64,000 nucleotides of DNA from Rhodobiaceae bacterium UBA7804 (lineage in GTDB: Bacteria > Pseudomonadota > Alphaproteobacteria > Parvibaculales > Parvibaculaceae). Numbering within the stretch: the stretch's first letter is position 1; each line of letters starts with the position of its first letter. The DNA lies in NCBI GenBank assembly GCA_002480495.1, contig DLCG01000016.1, forward strand, positions 7,439 to 71,438. Reading direction: 5' to 3'. The notes beneath the pieces are model-generated. The model had not been told where the DNA came from. It saw nothing but the letters and a program-made list of their open reading frames with translations, and made no database searches. Positions 24,961 through 33,737 of the stretch are shown in pieces. Made by a program: the position numbers and the translations under genes.

Positions 24961-26607
24961 ATGAGCGAGTTCGACTACATCATCATCGGCGCCGGCAGTG
25001 CTGGCTGCGTATTGGCCAATCGTTTGTCGGAAAACCCATCGAACAAGGTTCTGCTGCTGGAAGCCGGGTCGAAGGACTCGAACTTCATGATTCACATGCC
25101 CGCGGGCGTCGGCAAGCTGATCAGCACGGATCTCGCCAACTGGTGCTACGACACCGAGGGGCAGCCGCATCTCAACAACCGCAAGCTCTACTGGCCGCGC
25201 GGCAAGGTGCTGGGCGGTTCCTCCTCGATCAACGGCATGATCTATATCCGCGGCCATGCCCGCGACTACGACATGTGGCGCCAGCTCGGCCTCGAAGGCT
25301 GGGGCTTCTCCGACGTTCTTCCCTATTTCCGCCGGTCGGAAGGCAACGAGAACGGCGACAGCGCCTTCCATGGCGGCGACGGTCCGCTCGGCGTCAGCAA
25401 TCCGCGCAAGACGAACGTGCTCTTCGAATCCTTCGTGGAGGCGGGCAAGCAGGCAGGCCACCCCTACACGGAAGACTTCAACGGCCCGCAGCAGGAGGGC
25501 GTCGGTCCCTACCAGCTCACCATCAAGAACGGCCAGCGCTGCAGCGCGGCCAAGGGCTATCTCGTGCCCGCGCTGAACAGGCCGAACCTCACCATCGAAG
25601 TCGAGGCGCTCACCTCTCGCATCCTTTTCGAGGGCAAGAAGGCGGTCGGCGTCGAATACACGCAGAAGGGCGAGACGAAGACGGCGCGCGCGGGCAAGGA
25701 AGTGATCCTGTCGGGCGGCGCGGTGAACTCGCCGCAGGTCCTGCTCCTTTCGGGCATCGGCAAGGGCGAGTATCTCAAGAAGTTCGGCATCGATGTCGTG
25801 GCGGATCTGCCGGGCGTCGGCCAGAACCTGCAGGATCACCTCGACTGCACGGTCATCTATGAGTGCACCCAGCCGATCACGCTGCACAGCCAGGTCTCGA
25901 ACCCGTTGAAGCAGATCGTGACGGGCATGCAGTACACATTCTTCAAGACGGGCCTTGCGACATCGAACGGGCTCGAGGCGGGCGCCTTCCTGAAGACGCG
26001 GTCCGAACTCGAAATCCCGGACATCCAGCTCCACTTCGTCGCGGCGATGATGCGCGACCATGCGCGCGCGAAGTCGGACCGTCACGGCTTCACCGTGCAT
26101 GTCTGCCAGCTTCGTCCGGAAAGCCGCGGCTATATCGCGCTCAAGTCCACGAACCCCGCCGATCACGCGCTCATCCAGCCGAACTATCTCGAAGCCGAGT
26201 ATGACCGCGTGGTGATGCGCGAGGGCGTGAAGATCGTCCGCAACATCATCTCGCAACGCGCGATGGATGCCTATCGCGGTCCGGAGTTCTGGCCGGGCGC
26301 GGGCAAGCAGTCCGATGCGGAGATCGATGCCTGGATTCGCGAGACGGCCGAAACGATCTATCACCCGGTCGGCACGGCCAAGATGGGCACGGACCCGATG
26401 GCGGTGGTCGATGCGAAGTGCCGCGTCCATGGCGTGCAGAACCTCCGCGTGGTCGACGCCTCCGTCATGCCGACGCTTGTCGGCGGCAATACCAACGCGC
26501 CGACCATCATGATCGCCGAGAAGATCTCGGACGACATTCTCGGCAAGGCGCCACTGCCCGCCGAAAACGTGACCATCGCGGAAGACCGGATCGGCAACGC
26601 CGCCTGA
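24961..26607 (+). CDS. GMC family oxidoreductase (choline/alcohol dehydrogenase type)
   Basis: 548 residues. FAD-binding GAGSAG (10-15), LLLEAG closing the Rossmann unit, GMC signature 1 (GKVLGGSSSINGMIYIRGH) and signature 2 region (GAVNSPQVLLLSGIG). The C-terminal catalytic pair is visible in YHPVGTAKMG (His) and GGNTNAPT (Asn). The family oxidises alcohols such as choline or long-chain/polyethylene-glycol alcohols. The start is ATG at 24961 with MSEFDYIIIGAG. No betaine-aldehyde dehydrogenase adjoins, so choline is not favoured. A strong terminator follows. Confidence 0.92.
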   Translation: MSEFDYIIIGAGSAGCVLANRLSENPSNKVLLLEAGSKDSNFMIHMPAGVGKLISTDLANWCYDTEGQPHLNNRKLYWPRGKVLGGSSSINGMIYIRGHARDYDMWRQLGLEGWGFSDVLPYFRRSEGNENGDSAFHGGDGPLGVSNPRKTNVLFESFVEAGKQAGHPYTEDFNGPQQEGVGPYQLTIKNGQRCSAAKGYLVPALNRPNLTIEVEALTSRILFEGKKAVGVEYTQKGETKTARAGKEVILSGGAVNSPQVLLLSGIGKGEYLKKFGIDVVADLPGVGQNLQDHLDCTVIYECTQPITLHSQVSNPLKQIVTGMQYTFFKTGLATSNGLEAGAFLKTRSELEIPDIQLHFVAAMMRDHARAKSDRHGFTVHVCQLRPESRGYIALKSTNPADHALIQPNYLEAEYDRVVMREGVKIVRNIISQRAMDAYRGPEFWPGAGKQSDAEIDAWIRETAETIYHPVGTAKMGTDPMAVVDAKCRVHGVQNLRVVDASVMPTLVGGNTNAPTIMIAEKISDDILGKAPLPAENVTIAEDRIGNAA

Positions 26608-26630
26608 TCCCGCTGCCGCCGAAACAAAAC

Positions 26631-26664
26631 AAAAGCCGGTGTCGCGAGACGCCGGCTTTTTTGT
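26631..26664 (+). terminator. Bidirectional terminator between GMC and PAS_5 genes
   Basis: AAAAGCCGGTGTC (26631-26643), loop GCGA, GACGCCGGCTTTT (26648-26660) followed by TT. The A run on the left makes it usable on both strands between these convergent genes. Confidence 0.85.
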
Positions 26665-26706
26665 TGGGCTTTTTGTCGGGCGGCTTCTGGCCGGCAGCTT
26701 TTCCCT

Positions 26707-27378
26707 CTAGCCCCGTTCCTCGCTGCTCGCGGCGCCGGTCTTCACGAGGCGCAGATAGGAGCGCTCGCTGCGAAGCGGCGGGCGGCGGGCGGCGTGGCTG
26801 GCGATGCTCGCGATCGCGACCGGCGGCTTCTCCGCCAGGATGCGGCGGGCGAGCGTTTCGGCCTGGGGTGCGCGCTTGGGCATGCGCTCCGGGTCGAGGC
26901 GGCGCAGCCGGTCGATCCACTGGCGCGCGAGAAGCCGGTCGCCGATCCAGGCGAAATTGTCGACGGGCACCGCCGCGCCGAGGACGCGCGTCATCGAGCC
27001 GTCCTCATGGGCGAGCGGCAGCAGGATCATCTCGAAGGCGACTTCGCGGCCGTCATTCGTCGCCGCCGTATATTCGACGACCGAAACCGTCGCGTTGATC
27101 GCCACATGGTCCAGCGCCTCTTTCAGGTTCTCGGCGCAGTCGTCCGGCCACATGGAAAGCAGGTTGTGGCCGCGGAACTCCATGCCATAGGTGCGGCAGA
27201 GCCCCGTGCCCGCCAGGCGGAAGCTGTAATTGTCGCGGTCCTTGCGCTCCAGAATGAAGACGTAAGGCAGGATCTTGCGGATATCGCCCGGCTCGATCTC
27301 GCCGCGCCGCGGCGCGGGACGACCGGCGCGGATGGCGTTCCAGTAGTCGAACAGCGCCTGATTGTTCTTGTGCTTCAT
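26707..27378 (-). CDS. PAS_5 domain protein
   Basis: 223 residues matching the alphaproteobacterial PAS_5 family: ALFDYWNAIRAGRPAPRRGEI, a DIRKILPYVFILER strand, YSFRLAGTGLCRTYG, an LLSMWPDDC helix and a VEYTAATNDGREVAFEMILLPL strand. The C-terminal 70 residues are polar and Arg-rich. Such proteins are one-domain sensors of unknown ligand, probably cytosolic. ATG at 27378 (MKHKNNQ) behind AGGGGATG is chosen; ATG at 27387 is three codons upstream. Confidence 0.82.
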   Translation of the reverse strand: MKHKNNQALFDYWNAIRAGRPAPRRGEIEPGDIRKILPYVFILERKDRDNYSFRLAGTGLCRTYGMEFRGHNLLSMWPDDCAENLKEALDHVAINATVSVVEYTAATNDGREVAFEMILLPLAHEDGSMTRVLGAAVPVDNFAWIGDRLLARQWIDRLRRLDPERMPKRAPQAETLARRILAEKPPVAIASIASHAARRPPLRSERSYLRLVKTGAASSEERG

Positions 27379-27755
27379 AGCCCACATCCCCTGCCGCGCT
27401 TCCGCATGGCGGGGGACCACCCCTGTTGCCCGATGCGGAAATCCTAATTCATTCCCGGCGAGCTGTCCCGTTTCGGGTCGCTCGTCCTCGATTTTGTTCC
27501 CGCCGAGGCCGCCGTTCCGATCCGGAACGCGCAGGCCCCGTCTTTTCGCGGGATCGAGGGGGAGGGAGCAGAAAGCGTGCCAGCCGTTAACGGGGCAGGG
27601 AGGGGAGCCGCCGGGAGCCCGGCGGATGCGCGGTTTCGCGCCGTTAACCTTTCGCAGCCGCGTCCGGCACGGCTTCTGCATCCTGTGGTCCGAGACCCGC
27701 AAGGGGTCCGGAAAAGACGCAGGCCAACGTGTCCTTTTGGACCGGGAGTGTCAGG
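27379..27755. other. 377-bp divergent intergenic region
   Basis: Separates the PAS_5 gene and the Asn-rich protein gene, so it holds both promoters. It contains a perfect GTTCCG-ATC-CGGAAC inverted repeat at 27514-27528. No coding frame or RNA recognised. Confidence 0.5.
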
Positions 27756-28724
27756 ATGAAGCAGATGACGATTTCCATTTCGAGCCGGCTGGCTCTCACG
27801 GCGGCGGCCTTCGGCGCCGCGATCTTCCTTTATGCGGCGGCGGGCGCTGCGCCCGCTTCGGCCGGGTCTTGCGGCGGCGGCTGCACGCCTCCGCCCCCTC
27901 CGCCGTCTCACGATTGCGGCTGCGACGGCGGCGGCAAGGGCGGCGGCAAGAACTACAACAAGAACATCAATTTCAATCTCAACAAGAACATCAACGTCAA
28001 CAACAACACCAACATCAACAAGAATACGAACGTCAATAACAACACGAACAACAACACCAACAACAACTACAACGAGAACAACATCGACGTTCACGTGAAC
28101 GTCAACAACACGAACAACGTCTCGGCGACGGCATCCGCCATCGCCAATGCCAATGCGGCGTCGGACAGCGCCTCCTCCGCGCTCGACCGCACGAGCTCCG
28201 TTGCCATCGGCAATGGCAGCGGCGGCGGCTATGGCGGCGGCGGGTCGAGCTACTACGTCTCCGCGCCCCAGGCCGCCCCGATGGGCGCGCTCAATGTCGT
28301 GGTCCGCACGAAGAATGTCGTGAAGCCGGTCAAGGCGATCTGCGTCAGCGCCAAGGGGCTCGAAGAGGCCGCGCGCATGAGCACCAACGTGACGGAAGTC
28401 GGCCCGGAAGACGATGTCGAGCTTTTCCATTGCGTCGCGGGCGACATGCTCGTCGCCACGATCGGCCGCATGGCGGGCAAGGGCGACAATGCGAAGCCGG
28501 ATTATCTCGGCGGCTATGTGATCGAGTGCCGCCCCGGCGAGGCGCTGCGCCACGGCTCGAACGGCATGCTCGCCTGCGTGCCGCAGCAGCGGGACTATGG
28601 CTATAGCCAGGTGCCGCCCGCCACGCGCATGGCCTATGCGGAGGTTCTCATCCGCAAGAACGAAAGGGGCGAGGAAGTGTCCGCGATGGGCGGCGGCTTC
28701 TTCTCCGGCGGCGTGGGTTACTGA
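27756..28724 (+). CDS. Secreted Asn-rich repeat protein
   Basis: 322 residues. Signal peptide (ALTAAAFGAAIFLYAAAGAA), a Cys/Gly/Pro-rich stretch (four Cys among residues 39-56, PPPPPP run), then an Asn-rich block at about 66-122 in which some 32 of 57 residues are Asn, alternating with Ile, Val and Thr (NINVNNNTNINKN). A Gly/Ser linker follows, then a folded domain (about 178-285) with GALNVVVRTKNVVKPVKAICV and three cysteines. The pattern suggests a beta-forming or amyloid-like surface protein. No family recognised. Terminator directly downstream. Confidence 0.75.
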   Translation: MKQMTISISSRLALTAAAFGAAIFLYAAAGAAPASAGSCGGGCTPPPPPPSHDCGCDGGGKGGGKNYNKNINFNLNKNINVNNNTNINKNTNVNNNTNNNTNNNYNENNIDVHVNVNNTNNVSATASAIANANAASDSASSALDRTSSVAIGNGSGGGYGGGGSSYYVSAPQAAPMGALNVVVRTKNVVKPVKAICVSAKGLEEAARMSTNVTEVGPEDDVELFHCVAGDMLVATIGRMAGKGDNAKPDYLGGYVIECRPGEALRHGSNGMLACVPQQRDYGYSQVPPATRMAYAEVLIRKNERGEEVSAMGGGFFSGGVGY

Positions 28725-28790
28725 TTAGCAAGCGTGGGCCGGCGGCGCGCGATTGCTTCATCCCGCGCGGCCGATGGGGGCCTGATCGGG

Positions 28791-28820
28791 ACGGGGAGAG
28801 CTTCAGCTCTCCCCGTTTTC
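28791..28820 (+). terminator. Terminator of the Asn-rich protein gene
   Basis: Perfect 11-bp stem: ACGGGGAGAGC (28791-28801), loop TTCA, GCTCTCCCCGT (28806-28816), then TTT. The convergent LysR stop codon lies inside the loop. Confidence 0.88.
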
Positions 28821-29717
28821 GTTTGAGCTCTTCGCGTGTTCCCGCGCCATCGCGATGAAGGCCTTGAGCGCCGCGGAAGGGTTGCGCCTGCTCGGATAGT
28901 AGAGGCATAGCCCGGCGAAGGGCGGCGTCCAGTCCTCGAGAACGCGCACGAGGCGCTTCGCCTTTATGTCGTCGCGCACATCCTGCTCCATGAAGAAGCC
29001 GAGCCCGATCCCTTCGAGAACGGCGGCCCGCGCGATGCCGGTTTCGTCCAGCGTCACCTGCCCGGACACGTCGATCTGCGCGGTCTGGCTTCCCTTCTCG
29101 AATTGCCAGCGAAAGAGAACGCCGTTCGGCAGCCGCACGCGGATGCAGGGCATGTTGAGCAGGTCCGTCGGCACGCGCGGCTTCCCGTGCTTCTTGATGT
29201 AGGCGGGCGAACCCACCACGGCATAGCGCTGCTGCCGCCCGAGCGAGACGGAGATCATGTCGCTCGGCACGAGATCGGCCACGCGCACGCCGATGTCGAA
29301 GCCGTCCGCCACGATGTCGACGAGCCGCCCCTCCGTCACCAGGTCGATATGCACCTGCGGGTAGCGGTTGAGAAAGGCGAGCACCAGCGGGGCGATGTCC
29401 CGCGCCGCCGTCGCGAAGGCGTTGATGCGCAGCGTGCCGGAAGGCGTCGCCTGCTGCGACTTCGCCGTGTCCACGGCGCTGTGAATGTCCTGCAGCGCCG
29501 GGCTCACCTGCTCCACGAAGATCCGCCCCGCATCGGTCAGCGAGACGCTCCGCGTCGTCCGGTTGAAAAGGCGGACGCCGAGTTCCGCCTCCAGCTTGCC
29601 GATGGCGTGGCTGAGCGCGGTCGTGGACATGTCGAGGTCGAGCGCCGCGGCGCGAAACGAGCCCCTGCGCGAGATCGCGATGACGGCATCCAGGTCCTTC
29701 AGCGCCGGTCTGTACAT
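28803..29717 (-). CDS. LysR family transcriptional regulator
   Basis: 304 residues. N-terminal winged HTH (LDAVIAISRRGSFRAAALDLDMS..ALSHAIGKLEAELGVRLFNRTTRSVSLTDAG) and a C-terminal effector domain of the LysR type (GTLRINAFATAARDIAPLVL..). It is divergent from the NTF2-SDR pair, with a palindrome between them, so it probably controls that pair. The start at 29717 (MYRPALKD) gives a normal length; ATG at 29747 is ten codons upstream and the downstream choice is by length. Confidence 0.92.
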   Translation of the reverse strand: MYRPALKDLDAVIAISRRGSFRAAALDLDMSTTALSHAIGKLEAELGVRLFNRTTRSVSLTDAGRIFVEQVSPALQDIHSAVDTAKSQQATPSGTLRINAFATAARDIAPLVLAFLNRYPQVHIDLVTEGRLVDIVADGFDIGVRVADLVPSDMISVSLGRQQRYAVVGSPAYIKKHGKPRVPTDLLNMPCIRVRLPNGVLFRWQFEKGSQTAQIDVSGQVTLDETGIARAAVLEGIGLGFFMEQDVRDDIKAKRLVRVLEDWTPPFAGLCLYYPSRRNPSAALKAFIAMAREHAKSSNENGES

Positions 29718-29749
29718 TGTCCCGTTTTCCGCAATGTTGCATCTCATTC

Positions 29750-29768
29750 TATCCCGCTTATCGGGATA
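29750..29768. promoter_or_regulatory. LysR-box candidate between lysR and NTF2-SDR operon
   Basis: TATCCCG (29750-29756), spacer CTTAT, CGGGATA (29762-29768): a perfect 7-5-7 inverted repeat with the T-N11-A-type layout of LysR sites, centred in the divergent promoter region. Confidence 0.6.
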
Positions 29769-29840
29769 TGTGTCCACCTCTATCTTGTGAGGACGACGCG
29801 AACACGAGACCCCCAAACCCTCAGACAAAGGAGCAGCCCC

Positions 29841-30164
29841 ATGAACATGCCATCCCCGGTCAAAGCCTATTTCGATGCCGACCGGAACAGGGACGCCCGC
29901 GCCCTCGCCGCGGCCTTCGCCGCCGATGCGACGGTGAAGGACGAGGGCAACACCTATGCGGGCCGCGAGGCGATCGAGGCCTGGTGGAGCGAGGCCAAGG
30001 CGAAATACGAGCCCGTCGCCGCCCCGCTGGAAGTCGAGGGGCAGGGCGAGGCCGTGAAGGTGCTCGCCGAGGTCACGGGCAACTTCCCCGGCAGTCCCGT
30101 GAAGCTCACCTTCGCCTTCCGGCTCGCGGGCGCGCGGATCGAACATCTGGAGATCACGCAATGA
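29841..30164 (+). CDS. NTF2/SnoaL-like fold protein
   Basis: 107 residues with the NTF2-like pattern: an N-terminal helix PVKAYFDADRNRDARALAAAFA, DEGNTYAGREAIEAWW, and strands VAAPLEVEGQGEAVKVLAEV and KLTFAFRLAGARIEHLEI. Small NTF2-fold proteins hydrolyse, isomerise or bind small hydrophobic molecules. Its last four bases overlap the SDR start (ATGA), so translation is coupled. The LysR gene is divergent. Its exact role is unknown; a partner enzyme of the SDR is likely. Confidence 0.85.
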   Translation: MNMPSPVKAYFDADRNRDARALAAAFAADATVKDEGNTYAGREAIEAWWSEAKAKYEPVAAPLEVEGQGEAVKVLAEVTGNFPGSPVKLTFAFRLAGARIEHLEITQ

Positions 30165-30940
30165 GCGCCTTCCTCAGCCTCGAGGGCAAGCGCGCGCTCG
30201 TCACCTCCGGCACGCGCGGCGCGGGCGCGGCCACGGTCGCGCTCTTCCGCGAGCTCGGTGCGCAGGTCCTCACGACCGCGCGCTCGAAGCCCGCGGACAT
30301 GCCGGATGAGATCTTCGCCGCGGCCGACCTCACGACGGCGGAAGGCTGCGCCTCCCTCGCGGCGGAGGTGCAGCGCCGCCTCGGCGGTGTCGACATCGTC
30401 GTCCACATGCTCGGCGGCTCCTCGGCGCCCGCCGGCGGTTTCGCCGCGCTGACGGATGAGGTCTGGCGGCAGGAGTTCGATCTCAATCTCTTCCCCGCCG
30501 TCCGCCTCGACCGCGCCCTGCTGCCCGGCATGGTCGCGCAAGGCAGCGGCGTGGTGATCCACGTCACCTCGATCCAGCGCGTGCTGCCGCTGCCCGAGGC
30601 GACCACCGGCTATGCCGCGGCCAAGGCCGCGCTCTCGGCCTACAGCAAGAGCCTCTCGAAGGAGGTCTCGCCCCGTGGCGTGCGCGTTATGCGCGTGTCG
30701 CCGGGCTGGATCGAAACCGAAGCGTCGGTCGATCTCGCAAACCGTCTCGCCCGCGAAGCAGGCACGGATTACGAGGGCGGCAAGAAGATGATCATGGATT
30801 CCCTCGGCGGCATTCCGATAGGCCGTCCGTCTAAGCCCGACGAAATCGCGAACCTCGTCGCCTTTCTCGCCTCGGAGCGCGCGGCGACGATCACCGGCAC
30901 GGAATATGTGATCGATGGCGGCACGGTGCCGACCGTCTAG
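30161..30940 (+). CDS. SDR family oxidoreductase
   Basis: 259 residues. N-terminal glycine motif is TSGTRGAG (14-21), an SDR variant without the usual TGxxxGIG; HMLGG replaces NNAG; YAAAK provides the catalytic Tyr and Lys. These changes are seen in a subfamily of SDRs annotated as generic oxidoreductases. Overlaps the NTF2 gene by four bases and is transcribed with it from the LysR-flanked promoter. The pair presumably modifies one substrate. Confidence 0.88.
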   Translation: MSAFLSLEGKRALVTSGTRGAGAATVALFRELGAQVLTTARSKPADMPDEIFAAADLTTAEGCASLAAEVQRRLGGVDIVVHMLGGSSAPAGGFAALTDEVWRQEFDLNLFPAVRLDRALLPGMVAQGSGVVIHVTSIQRVLPLPEATTGYAAAKAALSAYSKSLSKEVSPRGVRVMRVSPGWIETEASVDLANRLAREAGTDYEGGKKMIMDSLGGIPIGRPSKPDEIANLVAFLASERAATITGTEYVIDGGTVPTV

Positions 30941-30943
30941 CCC

Positions 30944-31468
30944 TCAGCCGATCTCTTTGTAAAAGTAAGTCGTGGGGCAGGGCGCGCCGTCCGGCATCAG
31001 CGCATAATTCGGAATTTCGCCCACGCGCGTCCAGCCGCCGCGCTCATAGAGGCGGTAGCCCGCGCTCCCCGTCACCGTGTCGAGAACGAGCAGCGTCTTC
31101 CCTTCCGCGCGGGCGCAGTCTTCCGCCGCCTGGAGCAGCGCCGCGCCGAGCCCGCGTCCCCGCGCATCGCGATGCACCAGCATCTTGCCAAGGTCGCCCC
31201 GGTGCGGCTGGTTCTCCGGCAGGTCCCAGATCAGTTGCACCGTGCCGAGAATGCGGGTGCTCTCGTCTTCGGCGACAAGCAATGCCCGCTCGCCCCGCGC
31301 GGCGCTTGCCGCCACCTTCCGCCAGAAGGCATCGGCCTTTTCCCTCGTCATCGGCGCCATGAAGCTCACCGAGGCCCCGCCCTCCACGCAATCAATCAGA
31401 ACGTCGCAGAGCCCGGCAATCTCGCGCTCCGTAGGCTGATCGATGCGGCGGATGTTGGTGGTGGACAT
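30944..31468 (-). CDS. GNAT family N-acetyltransferase
   Basis: 174 residues with a GNAT fold: motif A in VHRDARGRGLGAALLQAAEDCA (R/QxxGxG/A acetyl-CoA loop), preceded by RALLVAEDESTRILGTVQLI and followed by LLVLDTVTGSAGYRLYERGGW. It transfers acetyl from acetyl-CoA to an amine; substrate unknown, perhaps a small drug or amino acid. Ends three bases after the SDR stop (convergent). Isolated. Confidence 0.88.
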   Translation of the reverse strand: MSTTNIRRIDQPTEREIAGLCDVLIDCVEGGASVSFMAPMTREKADAFWRKVAASAARGERALLVAEDESTRILGTVQLIWDLPENQPHRGDLGKMLVHRDARGRGLGAALLQAAEDCARAEGKTLLVLDTVTGSAGYRLYERGGWTRVGEIPNYALMPDGAPCPTTYFYKEIG

Positions 31469-31586
31469 AAGAATCCTTCTGAACCGGAGTACTGTTGCGG
31501 CTTAGTGTAGAGCCAAACCCGAGAAGTCCAGAAGGTGAAGGGCTGAAAATAAACTCACGACATAGTGCAGAAAAAGGGGATGCTGC

Positions 31587-32948
31587 TTATCTACGTCCCG
31601 GATGCTTGAAGTGCTGAATTGTCAAATTGCGGACATAGCCACCGAGGTCATCATCTCCCCAATTTGACCGGTCCAGTGTCACGCACACGTCATCAATTAC
31701 TATGGCGTTAGGTTCGGAGCTTTGCGCCGAGGCGTAGATCACTGCTGCTCGCTCTGCATCAAACGTTTTAGTAAGCAGAGTCAGCGCCCGTATGTCAAAG
31801 GCGCGCTGCGCTTCATTCGTATCGTTCTGGTTTGAGCCATCGAGTGATAGCCGTAGTTTTGTCACGGCATGTTCATTGCCGGTGAGGTAATAGGAAATTC
31901 GATCTGCTAGCGCTTTCTCGTTCAATTTGACTGACGGTATATGCGCGAACCAATCCCATTGTGTTCGATGGTAGTCCTCTGTGACGAGACCGTACTGTTC
32001 GAGAAAAAACCGCGCCTCATATGGCGACCAGCCGTCGGCACGCTTAACAGGGGGGGGATTCTCTTCGACCTTGTAAAGTCGCTTGATTTCCCCAATGGCT
32101 TCTTTGATGCCCTGCTTGTCGGTGATATCGCGCTTCCGAGCGTCCCGAGATAGGCGCTTTACCCCTTCGATGTTCCAGCCGAATGCGAAGAGAGCACGCC
32201 AACGCGCATAACGGGCAACGGAAGCATGCTTTGGCCTTGTCCGCAGATAGTTGAAAGCTTCTTCGTAGGTCATATAAACCGCGAGAAGAAAAATAAATGG
32301 AATGAACATCAGCCACAGCAGTAAGGGTAAACCGAACTCGCGTAGTGTGTTCAATGACCAGAATTTTGTGACGTTAGCTGCAACTAGCCAATAGCTGAAG
32401 CCGAGGATGATGAGGCCTAAGAGAAATTGAAGCCAATAAAGTAGGCTAAGTACCCTGGCTGCACCGGGATGGTCGGTTTGGCGTTCACCGACAGCTATGA
32501 AAAGAGTGAGAAGCACAAGTGCCGGAAGCATCAGCAGTTCGACCCAGAGCGGAAAGCTTACTAGCTCGGCAATGAAAAAGATGATGGCTGAGAGTGTGAA
32601 AGCATCGCGCACAAGCTTGCGTAACGCGTGCGGCTTGTCCTTGAGCTGTTGCGCCTCGAACACGCTAGTGAAACCAATCGTTACCCACCACAGTAGGGTT
32701 GATTTTAGGTTGGGCCATTCCCATAGGTTCACTTCTGCGAGCAGCAAGACACAGACAGCGACATAGAAGGACATAAGCAACCAAAGCAGTGCGAGCTGGG
32801 GCATAAAGAAAGCACGCACGACGTTGAACGCGAGAGGGCGGACTTCTTTCCACAGCAGGACAGAGGCCAGCAAGAGACTTAAGTAAATTAGGGTGGCTAT
32901 CTCACGATTGCTCAGGTCGAAGCCGAAGTCGGCCATCGGGAGGGGCAT
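31587..32948 (-). CDS. Polytopic membrane protein of unknown family, atypical low GC
   Basis: 453 residues (start could be MADFGFDL at 32936). About seven hydrophobic segments fill the first 235 residues (IATLIYLSLLLASVLLW through LWLMFIPFIFLLAVYM), followed by a soluble half of roughly 210 residues with a basic region (RLSRDARKRDITDKQ) and no recognised motif. Base composition and codon use are clearly AT-richer than neighbours, pointing to recent acquisition. It has no partner gene; both sides are ordinary genes. A defence or stress role is possible but unsupported. Confidence 0.7.
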   Translation of the reverse strand: MPLPMADFGFDLSNREIATLIYLSLLLASVLLWKEVRPLAFNVVRAFFMPQLALLWLLMSFYVAVCVLLLAEVNLWEWPNLKSTLLWWVTIGFTSVFEAQQLKDKPHALRKLVRDAFTLSAIIFFIAELVSFPLWVELLMLPALVLLTLFIAVGERQTDHPGAARVLSLLYWLQFLLGLIILGFSYWLVAANVTKFWSLNTLREFGLPLLLWLMFIPFIFLLAVYMTYEEAFNYLRTRPKHASVARYARWRALFAFGWNIEGVKRLSRDARKRDITDKQGIKEAIGEIKRLYKVEENPPPVKRADGWSPYEARFFLEQYGLVTEDYHRTQWDWFAHIPSVKLNEKALADRISYYLTGNEHAVTKLRLSLDGSNQNDTNEAQRAFDIRALTLLTKTFDAERAAVIYASAQSSEPNAIVIDDVCVTLDRSNWGDDDLGGYVRNLTIQHFKHPGRR

Positions 32949-33173
32949 TTTCTTCTGAGCCTCTGTCTAGCAGGCCTTACCAACCCTAAGCTTCTGCGCA
33001 TTTTGTAAGCGGCTTTTACCGCAAGGCGATACCATGAGTATGAAGACACAGTTATCAGTAGGTATCAGTGACATTTGTTGGTGGGGAATGCTCCTGTCTT
33101 TCGACTTCTTGCTATCCCAAAATTGAATCATTAGTTGACCCATTGAGGGTTAGAGTAAAATGAGCCGGGATGC

Positions 33174-33195
33174 GGGCGGCGAGTAAACGCCGCCC
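33174..33195 (-). terminator. Hairpin downstream of first DUF2147 gene
   Basis: GGGCGGCG (33174-33181), loop AGTAAA, CGCCGCCC (33188-33195). Follows the gene's stop by about 40 bp on the minus strand; no strong U tract, so a probable rather than sure terminator. Confidence 0.5.
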
Positions 33196-33234
33196 GTCCG
33201 CAGTCAAACAACCTCGATCCCTGTACGGACCTTC

Positions 33235-33708
33235 TTACTCCACCCGTTCCCAGATCTGGCTGCGGCTCATGAAGCCTTTGGAGCCCGTCACTTCCAGCTT
33301 CGAGCCGCCATCGGTGAGTTCGAGGCTTGCATTCGCCGTCTTGCCGTTTGCCGGGCGGAGGATCGTGCCGCCGGACCATTCGTCGCCATTCTTCGTCAGC
33401 CCCCAGAGGATCGCCATGCCGACAAGCGGCTGGTCGTGTCTGTCGCCTTCGCAGGCTGAGCAGGTGGTCTCGCCGTCATCCAGCAGTTCGACAATGGTGC
33501 CGGTGAGGGTTCCGTCCGCTTCCGTGATCTCGACCACGGTCTTGGGCGCGCCCGTGTCCGGGTCGAAGGTGCGCCATTTGCCCGTCGGCGCGGCGTCATC
33601 CGCCAGCGCGGGCGATGTGAGTGAGGGCAGCGCGGTTAGCGCCAGCGCGGCGGCAAAGGCAGCGGATGCGAGTGCGCGCGCGGCGCGGGCGTGAAGGCGG
33701 TCGGTCAT
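33235..33708 (-). CDS. DUF2147 family secreted protein (paralogue 1)
   Basis: 157 residues: signal peptide (AFAAALALTALPSLTSPALA), then a DUF2147 domain: GKWRTFDPDTGAPKTVVEIT, LTGTIVELLDDGETTCSACEG (a CxxC pair) and LVGMAILWGL, ending with SRSQIWERVE. The domain is about 120 residues, exported, and of unknown role. A second copy lies 131 bp upstream in the same orientation, and both have a related palindromic element upstream. GGGAGAAG precedes ATG. Confidence 0.88.
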   Translation of the reverse strand: MTDRLHARAARALASAAFAAALALTALPSLTSPALADDAAPTGKWRTFDPDTGAPKTVVEITEADGTLTGTIVELLDDGETTCSACEGDRHDQPLVGMAILWGLTKNGDEWSGGTILRPANGKTANASLELTDGGSKLEVTGSKGFMSRSQIWERVE

Positions 33709-33737
33709 TCTTCTCTCCCCCAGTTTTGCTGCTGCTT

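Noticed and set aside
24856..26430. 524-codon open frame on the minus strand
   Set aside because: Antisense to the GMC oxidoreductase, whose family motifs are complete.
27940..28130. Repetitive AAC-rich DNA as a CRISPR or microsatellite
   Set aside because: Units are irregular and stay in frame, encoding Asn-rich protein.
27444..28553. Val/Asp repeat frame on the minus strand
   Set aside because: It is the complement of the Asn-rich block; the plus-strand gene has a signal peptide and a terminator.
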